A stretch of 64,000 bases of DNA from Microbacterium sorbitolivorans (GCF_003327285.1 NZ_KZ848476.1:1-64000), one strand, 5' to 3'. Positions 36,432-46,790 are shown, numbered from the stretch's first letter. Program-made: numbers and translations. The notes: generated by a model not told the origin, from the letters alone.

Positions 36432-38618
36432 TTACCTCCGGGCGACGCGGGCGCGGCGTCGGCGCTGGATCTTCGACATCGTCGTGTCCTGCACGTCGAT
36501 GAGCGGCGTGCCATCCTCGGCGAGGTGGTGGCGCTCCCACGTGCCCTCGGCACCGAGGTGCCAGGTCGCGGATCCTTCGTCCATCGCGAGGTCGAAGAAG
36601 CGGCTGAGCTCGGTGACGTGCGACGGGCGCGTGATCTGCACGAGGGCCTCGACGCGGCGGTCGAGGTTGCGGTGCATCATGTCGGCGCTGCCGATGTACA
36701 TCTCGGTCTTGCCGTTGTTGCCGAACGAGAAGATGCGCGAGTGCTCGAGGTAGCGGCCGAGGACGCTGCGCACGCGGATGTTGTCGCTGACGCCCGGCAG
36801 GTCGACGCGGAGGCTGCAGATACCGCGCACCCACACATCGACCGGAACGCCGGCCTGCGAGGCGCGGTAGAGGGCGTCGATGATCTCCTCGTCGACCATC
36901 GAGTTGACCTTGATGCGCACGTGCGCGGGCTTGCCCGCGAGGGCGTTCTGGCGCTCGCGCTCGATGAGCTTGAGCAGGCCCTTGCGCAGGTGCCTCGGCG
37001 CCGTCAGCAGGCGCTTGAACTTCTTCTCGAGCGCGTAGCCGGAGAGCTCGTTGAACAGGCGCGTGACGTCCTGGCCGACGACCGGGTCGCACGTGAAGAG
37101 GCCGAAGTCTTCGTACAGGCGGCTCGTCTTCGGGTTGTAGTTACCCGTGCCGACGTGCGTGTAGTGGCGCAGCTGGCCGTTCTCCTCGCGGAGCACCGAG
37201 ACGATCTTGCAGTGCGTCTTGAGACCGACGATGCCGTACACGACGTGCACGCCGGCCTTCTCGAGCACGCGCGCCCACTCGATGTTGTTGGCCTCGTCGA
37301 AGCGGGCCTTGACCTCGACGAGCGCGAGAACCTGCTTGCCGTTCTCGGCGGCGTCGATGAGCGCCTTCACGATGGGGCTGTCGCCCGAGGTGCGGTACAG
37401 CGTCTGCTTGATCGCGAGCACCTGCGGGTCGCGGGCGGCCTGCTCGAGGAAGGCCTGAACGCTCGTCGCGAACGACTCGTAGGGGTGGTGCACAAGCACG
37501 TCGCCCTGGCGGATCGCGCCGAAGATGTCGGCCTTCGGGTGCTTCGAGTCGCTGTCGACGGGCTGCAGGTCGAGCGCCGTGACGGGCACGTGCTTGTTGA
37601 AGCGCAGCTCGGGGCGGTCGACGCGGCCGAGCTCGAAGAACGCGCGCATGTCGAGGGGAGCGGGGAGGCGGTAGACCTCCTGCTCCGAGATGCCGAGCTC
37701 GCCGAGCAGCAGGTCGAGCGTCACGTCGTCCATGTCCTCGGTGATCTCGAGGCGGATCGGCGGGCCGAAGCGGCGGCGCAGGAGCTCCTCTTCGAGGGCC
37801 TGGATGAGGTTCTCGGTCTCGTCTTCCTCGATCACCATGTCTTCGTTGCGCGTGAGGCGGAACGTGTGGTGCTCGATGATCTCCATGCCGGGGAAGAGCT
37901 CGTCGAGGTGCTCGGCGATCAGGCTCTCGAGCGGGATGAGGCGCACGGCGTCGCCGTCGCCGTCGACGGTCGGCACCTGGATCGCGCGGGGCAGCATCGC
38001 GGGCACCTTGAGGCGCGCGAACTCCTCGCGCTCGTTGCGGGGGTGGCGGATCCGCACCGCGAGGTTCAGCGACAGTCCCGAAATGTAGGGGAACGGGTGC
38101 GCGGGGTCGACGGCGAGGGGCATGAGCACGGGGAAGACGTGCTCCTGGAAGTAGGAGTAGAGGCCCTCGCGCTCGGCCTCGTCGAGGTCTGACCACTCGA
38201 CGAACTCGATCTTCTCGGCGGCGAGGGCGGGGCGCAGGTCGTCCTGCCAGACGCGGGCGTGGCGCTCCTGCAGCTCGTGTGCCTTCTCGCTGATGGCCTC
38301 GAGGACCTTCTGCGGGGGCGTGCCGACGTTGGTCGGCACCGCGAGACCGGTCATGATGCGGCGCTTCAGGCCCGCGACGCGCACCATGAAGAACTCGTCG
38401 AGGTTGCTCGCGAAGATCGCGAGGAAGTTCGTGCGCTCGAGGAGCGGCACGTTCGGATCCTCGGCGAGCTCGAGAATGCGCTGGTTGAAGGCGAGCCAGC
38501 TCAGCTCGCGGTCAACGTAGCGGTGCTCGGGAAGGTCAGGGGCGTCGACCTCGAAGAGTTCATCGAAGTCGTCGTCTTCGCCGCTCAGGCCAGCATCGAC
38601 GATTGCAGTGTCGGTCAT
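36432..38618 (-). CDS. ppk: Polyphosphate kinase 1
   Basis: The 728-residue enzyme polymerises the gamma-phosphate of ATP into polyphosphate reversibly. N-terminal [20 protein letters not shown], the PLD-like core with catalytic His in [13 protein letters not shown] and the second His region [12 protein letters not shown], plus [16 protein letters not shown] and [19 protein letters not shown], are all PPK1 signatures. Start ATG 38618 chosen for its AAGGA site over ATG 38627. Located downstream of glnR. Confidence 0.96.
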   Translation of the reverse strand: MTDTAIVDAGLSGEDDDFDELFEVDAPDLPEHRYVDRELSWLAFNQRILELAEDPNVPLLERTNFLAIFASNLDEFFMVRVAGLKRRIMTGLAVPTNVGTPPQKVLEAISEKAHELQERHARVWQDDLRPALAAEKIEFVEWSDLDEAEREGLYSYFQEHVFPVLMPLAVDPAHPFPYISGLSLNLAVRIRHPRNEREEFARLKVPAMLPRAIQVPTVDGDGDAVRLIPLESLIAEHLDELFPGMEIIEHHTFRLTRNEDMVIEEDETENLIQALEEELLRRRFGPPIRLEITEDMDDVTLDLLLGELGISEQEVYRLPAPLDMRAFFELGRVDRPELRFNKHVPVTALDLQPVDSDSKHPKADIFGAIRQGDVLVHHPYESFATSVQAFLEQAARDPQVLAIKQTLYRTSGDSPIVKALIDAAENGKQVLALVEVKARFDEANNIEWARVLEKAGVHVVYGIVGLKTHCKIVSVLREENGQLRHYTHVGTGNYNPKTSRLYEDFGLFTCDPVVGQDVTRLFNELSGYALEKKFKRLLTAPRHLRKGLLKLIERERQNALAGKPAHVRIKVNSMVDEEIIDALYRASQAGVPVDVWVRGICSLRVDLPGVSDNIRVRSVLGRYLEHSRIFSFGNNGKTEMYIGSADMMHRNLDRRVEALVQITRPSHVTELSRFFDLAMDEGSATWHLGAEGTWERHHLAEDGTPLIDVQDTTMSKIQRRRRARVARR

Positions 38619-38664
38619 GGGATCCATCCTTACACCCGGCAGGGGAAGCGCCGGTGAACAAAAA

Positions 38665-39330
38665 TCAATCAGAGTCGTCGGCGGTGAAGCGATAGCCGAC
38701 GTTGCGCACGGTGCCGATCAGGTGGTCGAGGTCGCCGAGCTTTGCGCGGAGGCGTCGCACGTGAACGTCGACCGTGCGGGTGCCACCGAAGTAGTCGTAG
38801 CCCCACACCTCGCTCAGCAGCTGCTCGCGCGTGAACACCCGCGAGGGATGCGTCGCCAGGAAGTGGAGGAGCTGGAACTCCTTGAAGGTGAGGTCGAGCG
38901 GCCGGCCGCGCACCTTCGCCGAGTACGAGGCCTCGTCGATCGTGATGCCCGACGTGCTGACGCGCGTCGTCTCCTGCTCGGTGACGGTGCGGGCCGTGAG
39001 CAGGCGGATCCGCGCGTCGATTTCGGCGGGTCCGGCGCCCGGGAGGACGAGGTCGTCGATGCCCCAATCGGGCGAGATCGCGGCCAGGCCGCCCTCGGTT
39101 GCGACGAGCAGAACGGGGGCCACATGCCCTGCCGTTCGCAGGATCTTGCACAGCGACTTGGCCTGTGCGAGGTCGCGCCGGGCGTCGACGATGATGACGT
39201 CGGCCGCGGGGGCCGAGACGAGCATCGCGGGTGTCGCCGCCAGCGCGGTGACCTGATGACTCAGGAGCTCGAGCGCCGGAAGGGGCGCGTCTGACTCGGG
39301 AGCTGAGCTCAGGCTGAGTAGATGTGCCAC
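38665..39330 (-). CDS. glnR: GlnR-type nitrogen response regulator
   Basis: This 221-residue orphan OmpR-family regulator has a receiver domain that includes [20 protein letters not shown] and [20 protein letters not shown], and a winged helix with [20 protein letters not shown] and [20 protein letters not shown]. These match actinobacterial GlnR closely, which activates ammonium and nitrate assimilation genes without a partner kinase. No sensor kinase is adjacent, consistent with that. Confidence 0.85.
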   Translation of the reverse strand: MAHLLSLSSAPESDAPLPALELLSHQVTALAATPAMLVSAPAADVIIVDARRDLAQAKSLCKILRTAGHVAPVLLVATEGGLAAISPDWGIDDLVLPGAGPAEIDARIRLLTARTVTEQETTRVSTSGITIDEASYSAKVRGRPLDLTFKEFQLLHFLATHPSRVFTREQLLSEVWGYDYFGGTRTVDVHVRRLRAKLGDLDHLIGTVRNVGYRFTADDSD

Positions 39331-39435
39331 GCGGATTTCCTCTCGTGAGGTTCCATCTTATGCGTGTCCACGGCGCGGATCCGGCACAATGGACGACAGG
39401 CCCACTCGAGAGGCCGCGTGTAAGGGGAGGACCTG

Positions 39436-39792
39436 ATGGTGCAGAGCGCGGGAAAAGCGCCGCAGCAGCGTCGCAGTGTCGTGGGGCGTGTCGCCCGTAG
39501 CCAGGGGCTCATCGTCCCGTGGTGCGTCGCACTGGTTCTCGCGATCACGGTCGAGATTTTCGCCCCTGTGTCGCACCGGTGGGACTGGTTCGCCGCGGCG
39601 GCCGGCGTCGCCGTCATCGTCACCTTCCTCGTGCAGATCACCATCGCGCGCCCCGACGGGTTCATCCTCCGCACCTCTACCTCCGCGCTCGGCAGCGTGC
39701 TGATCGTCGGCATCGTGTCGTTCGTGGGCGCGCTCTTCTCGGCATCCGGCGCGGGCCTGTCGCTGTTCCCCGCCGATTTCGGCGCGAGCTGA
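39436..39792 (+). CDS. Small multi-pass membrane protein, unknown
   Basis: The 118-residue protein has three hydrophobic segments (about residues 24-42, 49-68, 82-106: VPWCVALVLAITVEIFAPVS, WFAAAAGVAVIVTFLVQITI, LGSVLIVGIVSFVGALFSAS). No family recognised. A GGGGAGGACCTG site precedes the ATG. It is divergent from glnR. Confidence 0.75.
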   Translation: MVQSAGKAPQQRRSVVGRVARSQGLIVPWCVALVLAITVEIFAPVSHRWDWFAAAAGVAVIVTFLVQITIARPDGFILRTSTSALGSVLIVGIVSFVGALFSASGAGLSLFPADFGAS

Positions 39793-39812
39793 CGGCGGCG
39801 TAGGATAGGACC

Positions 39813-39947
39813 ATGCTCGAATTTCTTCGCGGTATCGACGTCTTTGCCCTCGAAATGTTCTTCGTTGGCCTCCTCGGCCTTGCGGGCGTTGCGATTGCAT
39901 TCTGCTCGGTGTCGGTTCTCGTGAACCTCTTCCGGGGTCAGAAGTAA
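39813..39947 (+). CDS. Tiny single-pass membrane protein
   Basis: The 44-residue ORF MLEFLRGIDVFALEMFFVGL... contains one long hydrophobic helix (about residues 14-36) and ends NLFRGQK. TAGGATAGGA upstream supplies a ribosome site, and it lies 20 bp after the previous membrane gene. Function unknown. Confidence 0.65.
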   Translation: MLEFLRGIDVFALEMFFVGLLGLAGVAIAFCSVSVLVNLFRGQK

Positions 39948-40024
39948 CGACGCCACCTCTCGGGCCGGTCCGCTCAGCGGGATCCGGCCCTTTTGCTGTG
40001 CCCGGCAGATACGCTGGAAGCACC

Positions 40025-40630
40025 ATGATTGAGATCCCCACCGATACCCCCGCCGACCTCGTTCCGCTCTCGTGGCTGATCGGCGTGTGGGAAGGCACCG
40101 GCGTCATCAACTACACCGCCGGCGACACGCATTTCGAGGGCGAGTTCCGCCACCGCGTGAGCTTCAGCCACGACGGCGGGCCGTTCCTCAACTATTCCGC
40201 GACGGCCACGCTCATCGCGACCGACGAGCGCCCCGAGCAGCTCCTCACCTCCGAGAGCGGCTTCTGGCGCCTCGCGCGTCCCGCGCATGACGCGGCGCCC
40301 GGCCCTGGCCTGTTGCCGGCGCTCGCCGCGGAGGAGAAGCGCTCGGCCGACGATGTCGAGAAGCTCCGTAACGCCGAGGGCGCGTTCCCGATCGAGGTCG
40401 CCCTCAGCCACTCCGACGGCGTGCAGGAGCTGTACGTCGGCGAAATCAACGGCCCGCGGATCCAGATCGGCACCGACGCCGTCGTGCGCTCCGCGAGCGC
40501 GAAGCACTACGGCGCCGCGACCCGCATGTACGGCCTCGTCGGCGGCCGCCTGTTCTGGGTGTGGGACATCGCGGCGCTCGGCGCCGAGATGGCGTCGCAC
40601 GCGTCCGCCGAGCTCGACAAGGTCGCCTAA
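40025..40630 (+). CDS. Nitrobindin-like heme-binding beta-barrel protein
   Basis: The 201-residue protein has the GVWEGTG signature (GxWxGxG) and the ten-stranded lipocalin-like pattern of nitrobindins/THAP4-like FABP proteins, ending MYGLVGGRLFWVWDIAALG. Homologues bind ferric heme and react with NO or peroxynitrite. It overlaps the next gene (TAATG), a common pairing with YgfZ. Confidence 0.85.
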   Translation: MIEIPTDTPADLVPLSWLIGVWEGTGVINYTAGDTHFEGEFRHRVSFSHDGGPFLNYSATATLIATDERPEQLLTSESGFWRLARPAHDAAPGPGLLPALAAEEKRSADDVEKLRNAEGAFPIEVALSHSDGVQELYVGEINGPRIQIGTDAVVRSASAKHYGAATRMYGLVGGRLFWVWDIAALGAEMASHASAELDKVA

Positions 40631-41730
40631 TGGATCCGTTCCTCTCCCGCGAGGGCGTCGTCTCCGACGACGCGGGCGTGATCTCGCACGCCGGTAACCC
40701 CGTCCGCGAGCAGCGGCAGCTCGAATTCGGATCCGCGATCGCGCCCCGCGCGGATCGCACGGCGATCCGGCTCACGGGCGCCGAGCGCAAGAGCTGGCTC
40801 GACTCGATCACGTCGCAGGCGCTCACCTCGCTCGCCCCGGGTGACAGCACTGAGCTTCTGGTTCTGGATCCGCAGGGCCGCGTCGAGCATGCGGCCGCCG
40901 TCGTCGACGCGGGTGACGAGCTGTGGCTCATCGCCGACGCCGGCGACGCGGCCCCGCTCGTGAAGTGGCTCACGATGATGCGCTTCCGCGCCGACGTGCA
41001 GATCGAGATCCCCGAAAACGTCACGGTCATCGGCGCGATGCGCGGGGGAGCGGCGGCAGACGCGCTCGTCGCGGCCGCCGTGCGCGCGGGCGATGCCCCC
41101 GTGGTGTGGTCGGATCCGTGGCCGTCGGTCACGGCGGGCGGCTGGCAGTACGCCGAGGTCGCTGAGCACCCCGGCGCGCAGTTCCACTGGGTCGAGGCTG
41201 TCGTGGCCGACCCCGCGCCGCTCGCGGAGCTGCCGATCGCCGGATCCCTCGCGGTCGACGCGCTGCGCGTCGCGGCCTGGCGTCCGCGCTGGGCGGCGGA
41301 GGTCGACGAGCGCACGATCCCGCACGAGGCCGATTGGCTGCGCACCGCCGTGCACCTCAACAAGGGGTGCTACCGCGGGCAGGAGACCGTCGCGAAGGTG
41401 CACAACCTCGGCCACCCGCCGCGCCGCCTGGCGATGCTGCACCTCGATGGATCCGACTCGGTGCTCCCCGAAAAGGGCGACGTTGTCTTCGACGGCGAGA
41501 ACGAGGCCGGCCACATCACCTCGGCGGCCCGCCACCACGAGCTCGGCCCGATCGCGCTCGCGGTGCTCTCGCGCCGCACGCCCGGCGACCACGAGCTGCA
41601 GGTCGAGACCGACGGATCCCGCATCGCGGCGGCGCAGGAGATCATCGTGCCGGCCGACGCGGGCCGCACGGCCGACATCCCGAAGCTGACGCGCCTGTCG
41701 CGCCGCAAGCAGGTTGATCCGCCCGCGTGA
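40630..41730 (+). CDS. ygfZ: YgfZ/GcvT-type folate-binding protein
   Basis: This 366-residue aminomethyltransferase-like protein carries the YgfZ signature HLNKGCYRGQETVAKVHNLG (KGCYxGQE) and the C-terminal barrel. YgfZ uses tetrahydrofolate in assembly or repair of certain iron-sulfur clusters. ATG overlaps the nitrobindin stop, so the two are translationally coupled. Confidence 0.92.
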   Translation: MDPFLSREGVVSDDAGVISHAGNPVREQRQLEFGSAIAPRADRTAIRLTGAERKSWLDSITSQALTSLAPGDSTELLVLDPQGRVEHAAAVVDAGDELWLIADAGDAAPLVKWLTMMRFRADVQIEIPENVTVIGAMRGGAAADALVAAAVRAGDAPVVWSDPWPSVTAGGWQYAEVAEHPGAQFHWVEAVVADPAPLAELPIAGSLAVDALRVAAWRPRWAAEVDERTIPHEADWLRTAVHLNKGCYRGQETVAKVHNLGHPPRRLAMLHLDGSDSVLPEKGDVVFDGENEAGHITSAARHHELGPIALAVLSRRTPGDHELQVETDGSRIAAAQEIIVPADAGRTADIPKLTRLSRRKQVDPPA

Positions 41731-41736
41731 TTCTCG

Positions 41737-42558
41737 CTAGGCGGCGGCGACGATAACCTCGACGCCCGCCGCCGCGAGGGCCTCGCGTAGTTCGCCCTCG
41801 GGCTCGCGATCTGTCACGAAGTAGTCGGCGAGCTCGAGCCCGCCGATGCGGGCGAAGAGGCGGTGCCCGAACTTCGAACTATCGGCCAGCACCGCGATCT
41901 TGTTCGCGTGCTGCATCATCTCGAACATCATCGCCGAGTCGCCCAGGTTGCTGGTGCTGTATCCGGCCGATGAGACCGCGCCGACGGCGATGATCGCGAG
42001 GTCGGCCTGAACCTCCATGGCGGGGCCATTGGCGGTGGGGCGGAAGCTCACCGGTCCCGTCGTCGCCTGCGTGACGGTGCGCACGGATCCGCCGAAAAGG
42101 AAGAGTTCGCGGACCGACGACGGGGAGACCTCGCCGGGAAGAACAACGCTGTTCGTCGCGATCGTCAGGTCGTGGTGGTCGCGCAGGTGGCGGGCGAACG
42201 CCATAGTGGTCGTGCCGGCGTTGACGAAGACGACCGAGCCATCGGCGACGAGTCGCGCCGCGGCGGCACCGATCGCGTCTTTTTCGCTAGCTCTGATGTG
42301 CAGGCGCACGCCGAGGCCTTGGTCGGGTGGTGCGCCGACATCGTTGCTGACGGCGCCGCCGTGGGTGCGGATGAGTCGCCCCTCGGCGTTGAGCCGGTCG
42401 AGGTCGCGGCGCACGGTGTCGATTGAGACCGAGAACTCCTCGGCGAGCTCGGCGACCGTCACCTGGCCGCGCGAGGTCACGTAGGCCGCGAGGTCCGCCT
42501 TCCTTCCTGCGGGAAGTTGCCGATCTTTGCGTTTTCCATCGGCTTGGCTGCTCGTCAT
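41737..42558 (-). CDS. DeoR-family transcription regulator of the sugar operon
   Basis: The 273-residue protein has the DeoR helix-turn-helix (VTVAELAEEFSVSIDTVRRD, then LNAEGRLIRTHGGAV) and a sugar-phosphate-sensing C-terminal domain (VFVNAGTTTMAFARHL, VLADSSKFGHRLFARI). It is divergent from the ABC-aldolase-kinase operon and probably represses it until a phosphorylated sugar binds. GGAGGAG precedes its ATG. An inverted repeat lies in the shared promoter region. Confidence 0.92.
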   Translation of the reverse strand: MTSSQADGKRKDRQLPAGRKADLAAYVTSRGQVTVAELAEEFSVSIDTVRRDLDRLNAEGRLIRTHGGAVSNDVGAPPDQGLGVRLHIRASEKDAIGAAAARLVADGSVVFVNAGTTTMAFARHLRDHHDLTIATNSVVLPGEVSPSSVRELFLFGGSVRTVTQATTGPVSFRPTANGPAMEVQADLAIIAVGAVSSAGYSTSNLGDSAMMFEMMQHANKIAVLADSSKFGHRLFARIGGLELADYFVTDREPEGELREALAAAGVEVIVAAA

Positions 42559-42594
42559 GTGTCCCGTCTCCTCCGTAATCCGCGGTCTCGACGC

Positions 42595-42657
42595 TGAGAT
42601 TACCGCGCTTTCGTAATCTCAGAGTACTTGACAGCTCCCAGATTCTCGTGTTTCATG
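42595..42657 (+). promoter_or_regulatory. Inverted-repeat operator and promoter of the sugar operon
   Basis: TGAGATTAC (42595-42603) and GTAATCTCA (42613-42621) are perfect 9-bp arms with a 9-bp spacer. A perfect TTGACA (-35) follows at 42629-42634 and TTTCAT 17 bp later. A third half-site GTAATC lies at 42575. The position between divergent genes is ideal for the DeoR regulator. Confidence 0.65.
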
Positions 42658-42725
42658 CATTCAGCGGCGTAAAACAGCAAGAATCAGCAAAGGGCCGCAG
42701 TTTATGGATGGGCAAGGGAGCTCAC

Positions 42726-43997
42726 ATGACTCAGAAGCGCAAGATCCTTTTCAGCGTCTCGGCCGTTGCCGTGGCGTCTCTCGCTCTGGCAGGCTGTAGC
42801 GGCGGAAGTGGCGGCGTCGATGCCGATGGCAACGTCACGATCGAGCTCGCCCAGTGGTGGGAACCCGAGCTGCCGGATGGCGAGCTGCGCGCACTCATCG
42901 ACCAGTTCGAAGACGCAAACCCCGGCATCAAGGTCGACCTGCTCAGCGGACCCTACGCCTCGACGCGCGAGCAGCTCGTGGCGGGTGCTGCCTCGGGCAC
43001 GATGCCCGACGTCGTGGGCCTCGACGGCGCCTGGGTCAACGACTTCGCCAAACAGGGTGCGATCGCCGACCTCTCCGCACTCATCGACGAGAACGGGTAC
43101 GACGACAGCCAGCTCGCCTCGCAGGTTCAGGTGAACGGCGCGACCTACATGGTCCCGGCGGTCAACTTCGTGTACCCCCTCTACACGAACGACGCCCTCC
43201 TCGCCGAGGCCGGCGTCGATGCGCCGCCGAGCGACCGGAGCGAGTTCGCAGACGCCGCGCGGGCCATCACCGAGAGCACCGACGCCGCGGGAACCGCGAT
43301 GCCGCTCTCGCTCGAGACCCCGAGCGGCGTGCAGAACCAGGTCATGTCGTGGCTCTGGGCCTCTGGCGGCTCGATGCTAAAGGACGGCGAGCCGGACCTG
43401 ACGAACCAGGGCGTGGTTGACACCATTACCTACTTCGACGACCTGTACCAGGAGGGCGTCTTCGCGCCGGGCGCCTTCACGATGAAGGAGCAGGACATGG
43501 TCGAGGAGTTCACGAACGGCCGCGTCGGCATGATGGTCGACTCGCTCGCGCACCTCAACCTGATTCGCGAGTCGAACCCCGACCTCGAGTTCAGCATCAG
43601 CGCGCTGCCCGCCGAGGACGGATACGACGGCAAGCGCGGCATCCCCTACGCCTCGTGGGGCCTCGGCATCTCGTCGAGCACCGAGCACCCGGAGGAAGCC
43701 TGGAAGCTCTTCGAATTCCTCATGAGCGAGGACGCCAACTCGCAGCTCTCGTCGATGGCAAAGGCCTTCCCCGGCAACGTCGACTCGGTCCCCGACTTCG
43801 TCGAGGACGACGACCTCATGGCGAAGGCCTTCGAGATCTACCAGGACGGCTACCCCGCCAACGAGTTCACGGGCCTTCCCGTCGCCGAGGAACTCATGCG
43901 GCAGATGAACACGCAGTTCCAATCGCTCCTGCAGGGCGACATCTCGGTCGACGAGATGCTCAAGAACACGCAGGAATCCTGGTCGGCGGAGTTCTGA
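42726..43997 (+). CDS. ABC sugar transporter substrate-binding lipoprotein
   Basis: The 423-residue family 1 extracellular solute-binding protein begins MTQKRKILFSVSAVAVASLA and has lipobox LALAGC, so it is anchored outside. VTIELAQWWEPELPDGELRA and the later GKRGIPYASWGLGIS region fit carbohydrate binders. ATG 42726 with AAGGGAG is used rather than an upstream in-frame ATG. First gene of a seven-gene run with little or no spacing. Confidence 0.92.
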   Translation: MTQKRKILFSVSAVAVASLALAGCSGGSGGVDADGNVTIELAQWWEPELPDGELRALIDQFEDANPGIKVDLLSGPYASTREQLVAGAASGTMPDVVGLDGAWVNDFAKQGAIADLSALIDENGYDDSQLASQVQVNGATYMVPAVNFVYPLYTNDALLAEAGVDAPPSDRSEFADAARAITESTDAAGTAMPLSLETPSGVQNQVMSWLWASGGSMLKDGEPDLTNQGVVDTITYFDDLYQEGVFAPGAFTMKEQDMVEEFTNGRVGMMVDSLAHLNLIRESNPDLEFSISALPAEDGYDGKRGIPYASWGLGISSSTEHPEEAWKLFEFLMSEDANSQLSSMAKAFPGNVDSVPDFVEDDDLMAKAFEIYQDGYPANEFTGLPVAEELMRQMNTQFQSLLQGDISVDEMLKNTQESWSAEF

Positions 43998-44001
43998 TCG
44001 T

Positions 44002-44946
44002 ATGACTCTCCTGTCCGAACGCCGGGGCGCGGCGACGCCCGCCCCCGGCGGTGCCCAGGGCAGACGCCGGAGCGGAGCGCCGGGCGTCTCGCGCACCGCA
44101 CCGTTCCTCTACGTTGGCCCCACGGTCATCCTCATCGGGATCCTGCTCGTCGTTCCCGTCGTGACCGTCATCGGGTATTCGCTCTTCGACAACGTCATCA
44201 CGAACCCGAACCCGAAATTCGTCGGGCTCGCTCACTACACCGAGCTACTCACCGACACGGGGTTCTACAAGTCGATCGGCAACACCCTGATCTTCACGGT
44301 CGTCAGTGTCGTCGCACACTTCACGATCGGCCTTGCCTTCGCCCTGCTGCTAAATTCGCCCCTCGTCGGGCGCATGACGACGGCGATCTTCCGGGCGATC
44401 TACGTTCTCCCGTGGCTCTTCACGATTGCGATCGTTGCGGTGCTGTGGCGCATGCTGCTGAACCCTAACGGCATCGTGAACTATCTGCTCGGCTTCCTCG
44501 GCATGGGGCAGACCGAGTGGCTCAGCAACCCGGCGCTCGCGCTTGGCACGGTTACCTTCATCAACATCTGGTGCGGTTACCCGTTCTTCATGGTGAGCAT
44601 GCTGGCTGGCCTGCAGGGCATCTCGGCCGACCTCTACGAGGCGGCGCGAGTCGACGGCGCCGGCGCGTGGCAGCGATTCCGAGCCGTGACCCTGCCGAGC
44701 CTGAAGCCGATCATCATCAGCATGGGGCTGCTCGACCTCATCTGGACGTCGCAGCAGTTCGCGCTCATCTGGATGACGACGGGCGGCGGCCCCGTCGATG
44801 CGACGGAGCTCGTCAGCACCTTTACCTACAAGCTCGCGTTTACGCGCTACGAGTTCGGAGCGGCATCGACCGCCGCCGTTATCGTGCTCGCGCTCTCGAT
44901 GATCCTCGCCGTCGCCTACGTGCGGCACCAGAGAGACAAGGACTAG
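44002..44946 (+). CDS. ABC sugar transporter permease, MalF-like
   Basis: This 314-residue protein has six predicted TM helices and the EAA loop YEAARVDGAGAWQRFRAVTL that docks the ATPase. N-terminal 30 residues are cytoplasmic and basic. It starts 4 bp after the binding-protein stop. Sugar specificity unknown. Confidence 0.93.
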   Translation: MTLLSERRGAATPAPGGAQGRRRSGAPGVSRTAPFLYVGPTVILIGILLVVPVVTVIGYSLFDNVITNPNPKFVGLAHYTELLTDTGFYKSIGNTLIFTVVSVVAHFTIGLAFALLLNSPLVGRMTTAIFRAIYVLPWLFTIAIVAVLWRMLLNPNGIVNYLLGFLGMGQTEWLSNPALALGTVTFINIWCGYPFFMVSMLAGLQGISADLYEAARVDGAGAWQRFRAVTLPSLKPIIISMGLLDLIWTSQQFALIWMTTGGGPVDATELVSTFTYKLAFTRYEFGAASTAAVIVLALSMILAVAYVRHQRDKD

Positions 44947-44950
44947 AGCC

Positions 44951-45859
44951 ATGGTCTTCACGGAAGCACCCGCGACGACGCAGACACTCGTCACCAAGCG
45001 GCACGTGCCGCGCCGCGCGGTCACCGCCCGGTCGAGGCGCCGCACGGCGAAGACGCTCACGGTCGTCGGGCTGATCCTCGGGGCCCTGTTCGCCGGTCTC
45101 CCCGTGCTCTGGATGCTCTCGAGCTCGTTCAAGTCGAACACGCAGATCTTCGAGAACCCTCCGCGGCTCATCACCGAGACGTTCAGCCTCGACGCATACG
45201 TCACGATCTTCACCGACCCCGAGAAAGTGCGATTCTTCGTCAACAGCTACGTCGTCGCGCTCTCGGTCGTCGCCTGCACGCTCGTCGTCGCGATCCTCGC
45301 GGCGTACGCGTTCAGCAGGTTCGAGTTCCGCGGCAAGAAGATCCTAAACGTCGTCATCATCAGCGTCCAGGCCGTGCCGCCGATCACGCTGCTGATTCCG
45401 TACTTCGGACTCATCGTCCTGCTCGGCCTGTACGACTCATACCCAGGCCTGATCCTCACCTACATGGTGTTCACGCTTCCCTACGCCGTGATCATGATGA
45501 CGAGCTACTTCAACTCGCTCCCGCGAGAGCTCGACGAGGCGGTGCGCGTCGACGGCGGCGGATCCTGGACCGCGCTCTGGCGGATCCTGGTTCCCGTCGC
45601 GACGCCCGGAATCGTGTCGGCCGGCATGTACACCTTCGTTCTCGCGTGGAACGAATACCTCTTCGCGCTGACCCTGACCCGGACCGTCGAAATGCGCACG
45701 GTGCCTATCGGAATTCAGCTGCTCATGGGACAGCACTCGTACGAGTGGAACGAGATGATGGCGATGAGCATCGTCGGCTCGATTCCCGTTCTCGTGCTGT
45801 TCCTCTTCTTCCAGCGGTACTTCATCGGTGGGCTCACCGCTGGATCCGTCAAGAGTTAA
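44951..45859 (+). CDS. ABC sugar transporter permease, MalG-like
   Basis: The 302-residue protein has six TM helices and the EAA loop LDEAVRVDGGGSWTALWRIL. It pairs with the preceding permease. No ATP-binding subunit follows in this operon; the MsiK/UgpC-type ATPase at 57.6-58.7 kb is the obvious candidate to energise it. Confidence 0.93.
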   Translation: MVFTEAPATTQTLVTKRHVPRRAVTARSRRRTAKTLTVVGLILGALFAGLPVLWMLSSSFKSNTQIFENPPRLITETFSLDAYVTIFTDPEKVRFFVNSYVVALSVVACTLVVAILAAYAFSRFEFRGKKILNVVIISVQAVPPITLLIPYFGLIVLLGLYDSYPGLILTYMVFTLPYAVIMMTSYFNSLPRELDEAVRVDGGGSWTALWRILVPVATPGIVSAGMYTFVLAWNEYLFALTLTRTVEMRTVPIGIQLLMGQHSYEWNEMMAMSIVGSIPVLVLFLFFQRYFIGGLTAGSVKS

Positions 45860-45884
45860 CAACCCCATTCAAAGGAGAACCCGA

Positions 45885-46790
45885 ATGCTCATTTCCGGAC
45901 ACGACCTGCTCGACGTCGCCCACAAGAACAACTTCGCGATTCCGGCGTTCAATGTCGCCGATTACCACATGTTCAACGGCCTCATTGAGATCAGCGAGGA
46001 GAAGAACTCGCCGGTCATCATCGCGATCCACCCCAATGAGATCAACCTGCTGGGCTTCGACGTGCTGCGCGCGATCCGCGAGCGCCTGCACCGCTCGCCC
46101 GTCCCCGCGACGATCCACTGGGACCACGGAGCGACGACCGAACAGATGATCGCAGCCGTGCAGGGCGGCTTCACTTCCGTGATGTTGGACGCCTCGGCGG
46201 AGCCGTTCGCGGAGAACGTCGCCCAGACGAAGCGCGCCGTCGACATCGCCCACGTGGTGGGCGTCTCGGTTGAGGGGGAGCTCGGTACCATCGGCAAGAT
46301 GGAGTCGGCAGACGGTGGCATCATCTACACGGATCCGGCGGACGCCGTCGAGTTCGTCAAGCAGACGGGCGTCGACTCGCTCGCAGTCGCGATCGGCACC
46401 CGCCACGGCATCTATCCGGCTGACATCAAGCCCGAGCTGAAGCTCGACCTCCTCCGCGAGATCAAGGCAGCCGTCGGAATCCCGCTTGTGCTGCACGGCG
46501 GATCCAACAACCCCGATGACGAGATCGGTGAGGCCGCTCGAAGCGGCGTCAACAAGATCAACATTTCGAGCGACGTGAAGGTCGCCTTCTTTGAGAAGCT
46601 GCGCGAAGTGCTCGAAGACCGCGGGCTCCGCGAGCCCGACGCAATCATGCCCCCGGCTCTCGAGGCGATGAAGGCCGTCGCGGCGCAGAAGATCGACCTC
46701 TTCGGCGCGGCGGGGAAGGCCTCGCTATACACCTCGCCCGCGGCATACAAAGTGAACCTCTTCGGATCCGGACAGGGCGAGACGTACTGA
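45885..46790 (+). CDS. Class II ketose-bisphosphate aldolase
   Basis: The 301-residue zinc aldolase of the FbaA/GatY/KbaY family has catalytic and metal motifs TIHWDHGATTEQM, VEGELGTIG, GTRHGIYP and LVLHGGSNNPDDEI. It would cleave a ketose 1,6-bisphosphate (fructose or tagatose type) or a related sugar phosphate into triose phosphates. AAAGGAG precedes ATG 45885. Operon context with a sugar kinase suggests a dedicated catabolic step, not central glycolysis. Confidence 0.9.
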   Translation: MLISGHDLLDVAHKNNFAIPAFNVADYHMFNGLIEISEEKNSPVIIAIHPNEINLLGFDVLRAIRERLHRSPVPATIHWDHGATTEQMIAAVQGGFTSVMLDASAEPFAENVAQTKRAVDIAHVVGVSVEGELGTIGKMESADGGIIYTDPADAVEFVKQTGVDSLAVAIGTRHGIYPADIKPELKLDLLREIKAAVGIPLVLHGGSNNPDDEIGEAARSGVNKINISSDVKVAFFEKLREVLEDRGLREPDAIMPPALEAMKAVAAQKIDLFGAAGKASLYTSPAAYKVNLFGSGQGETY

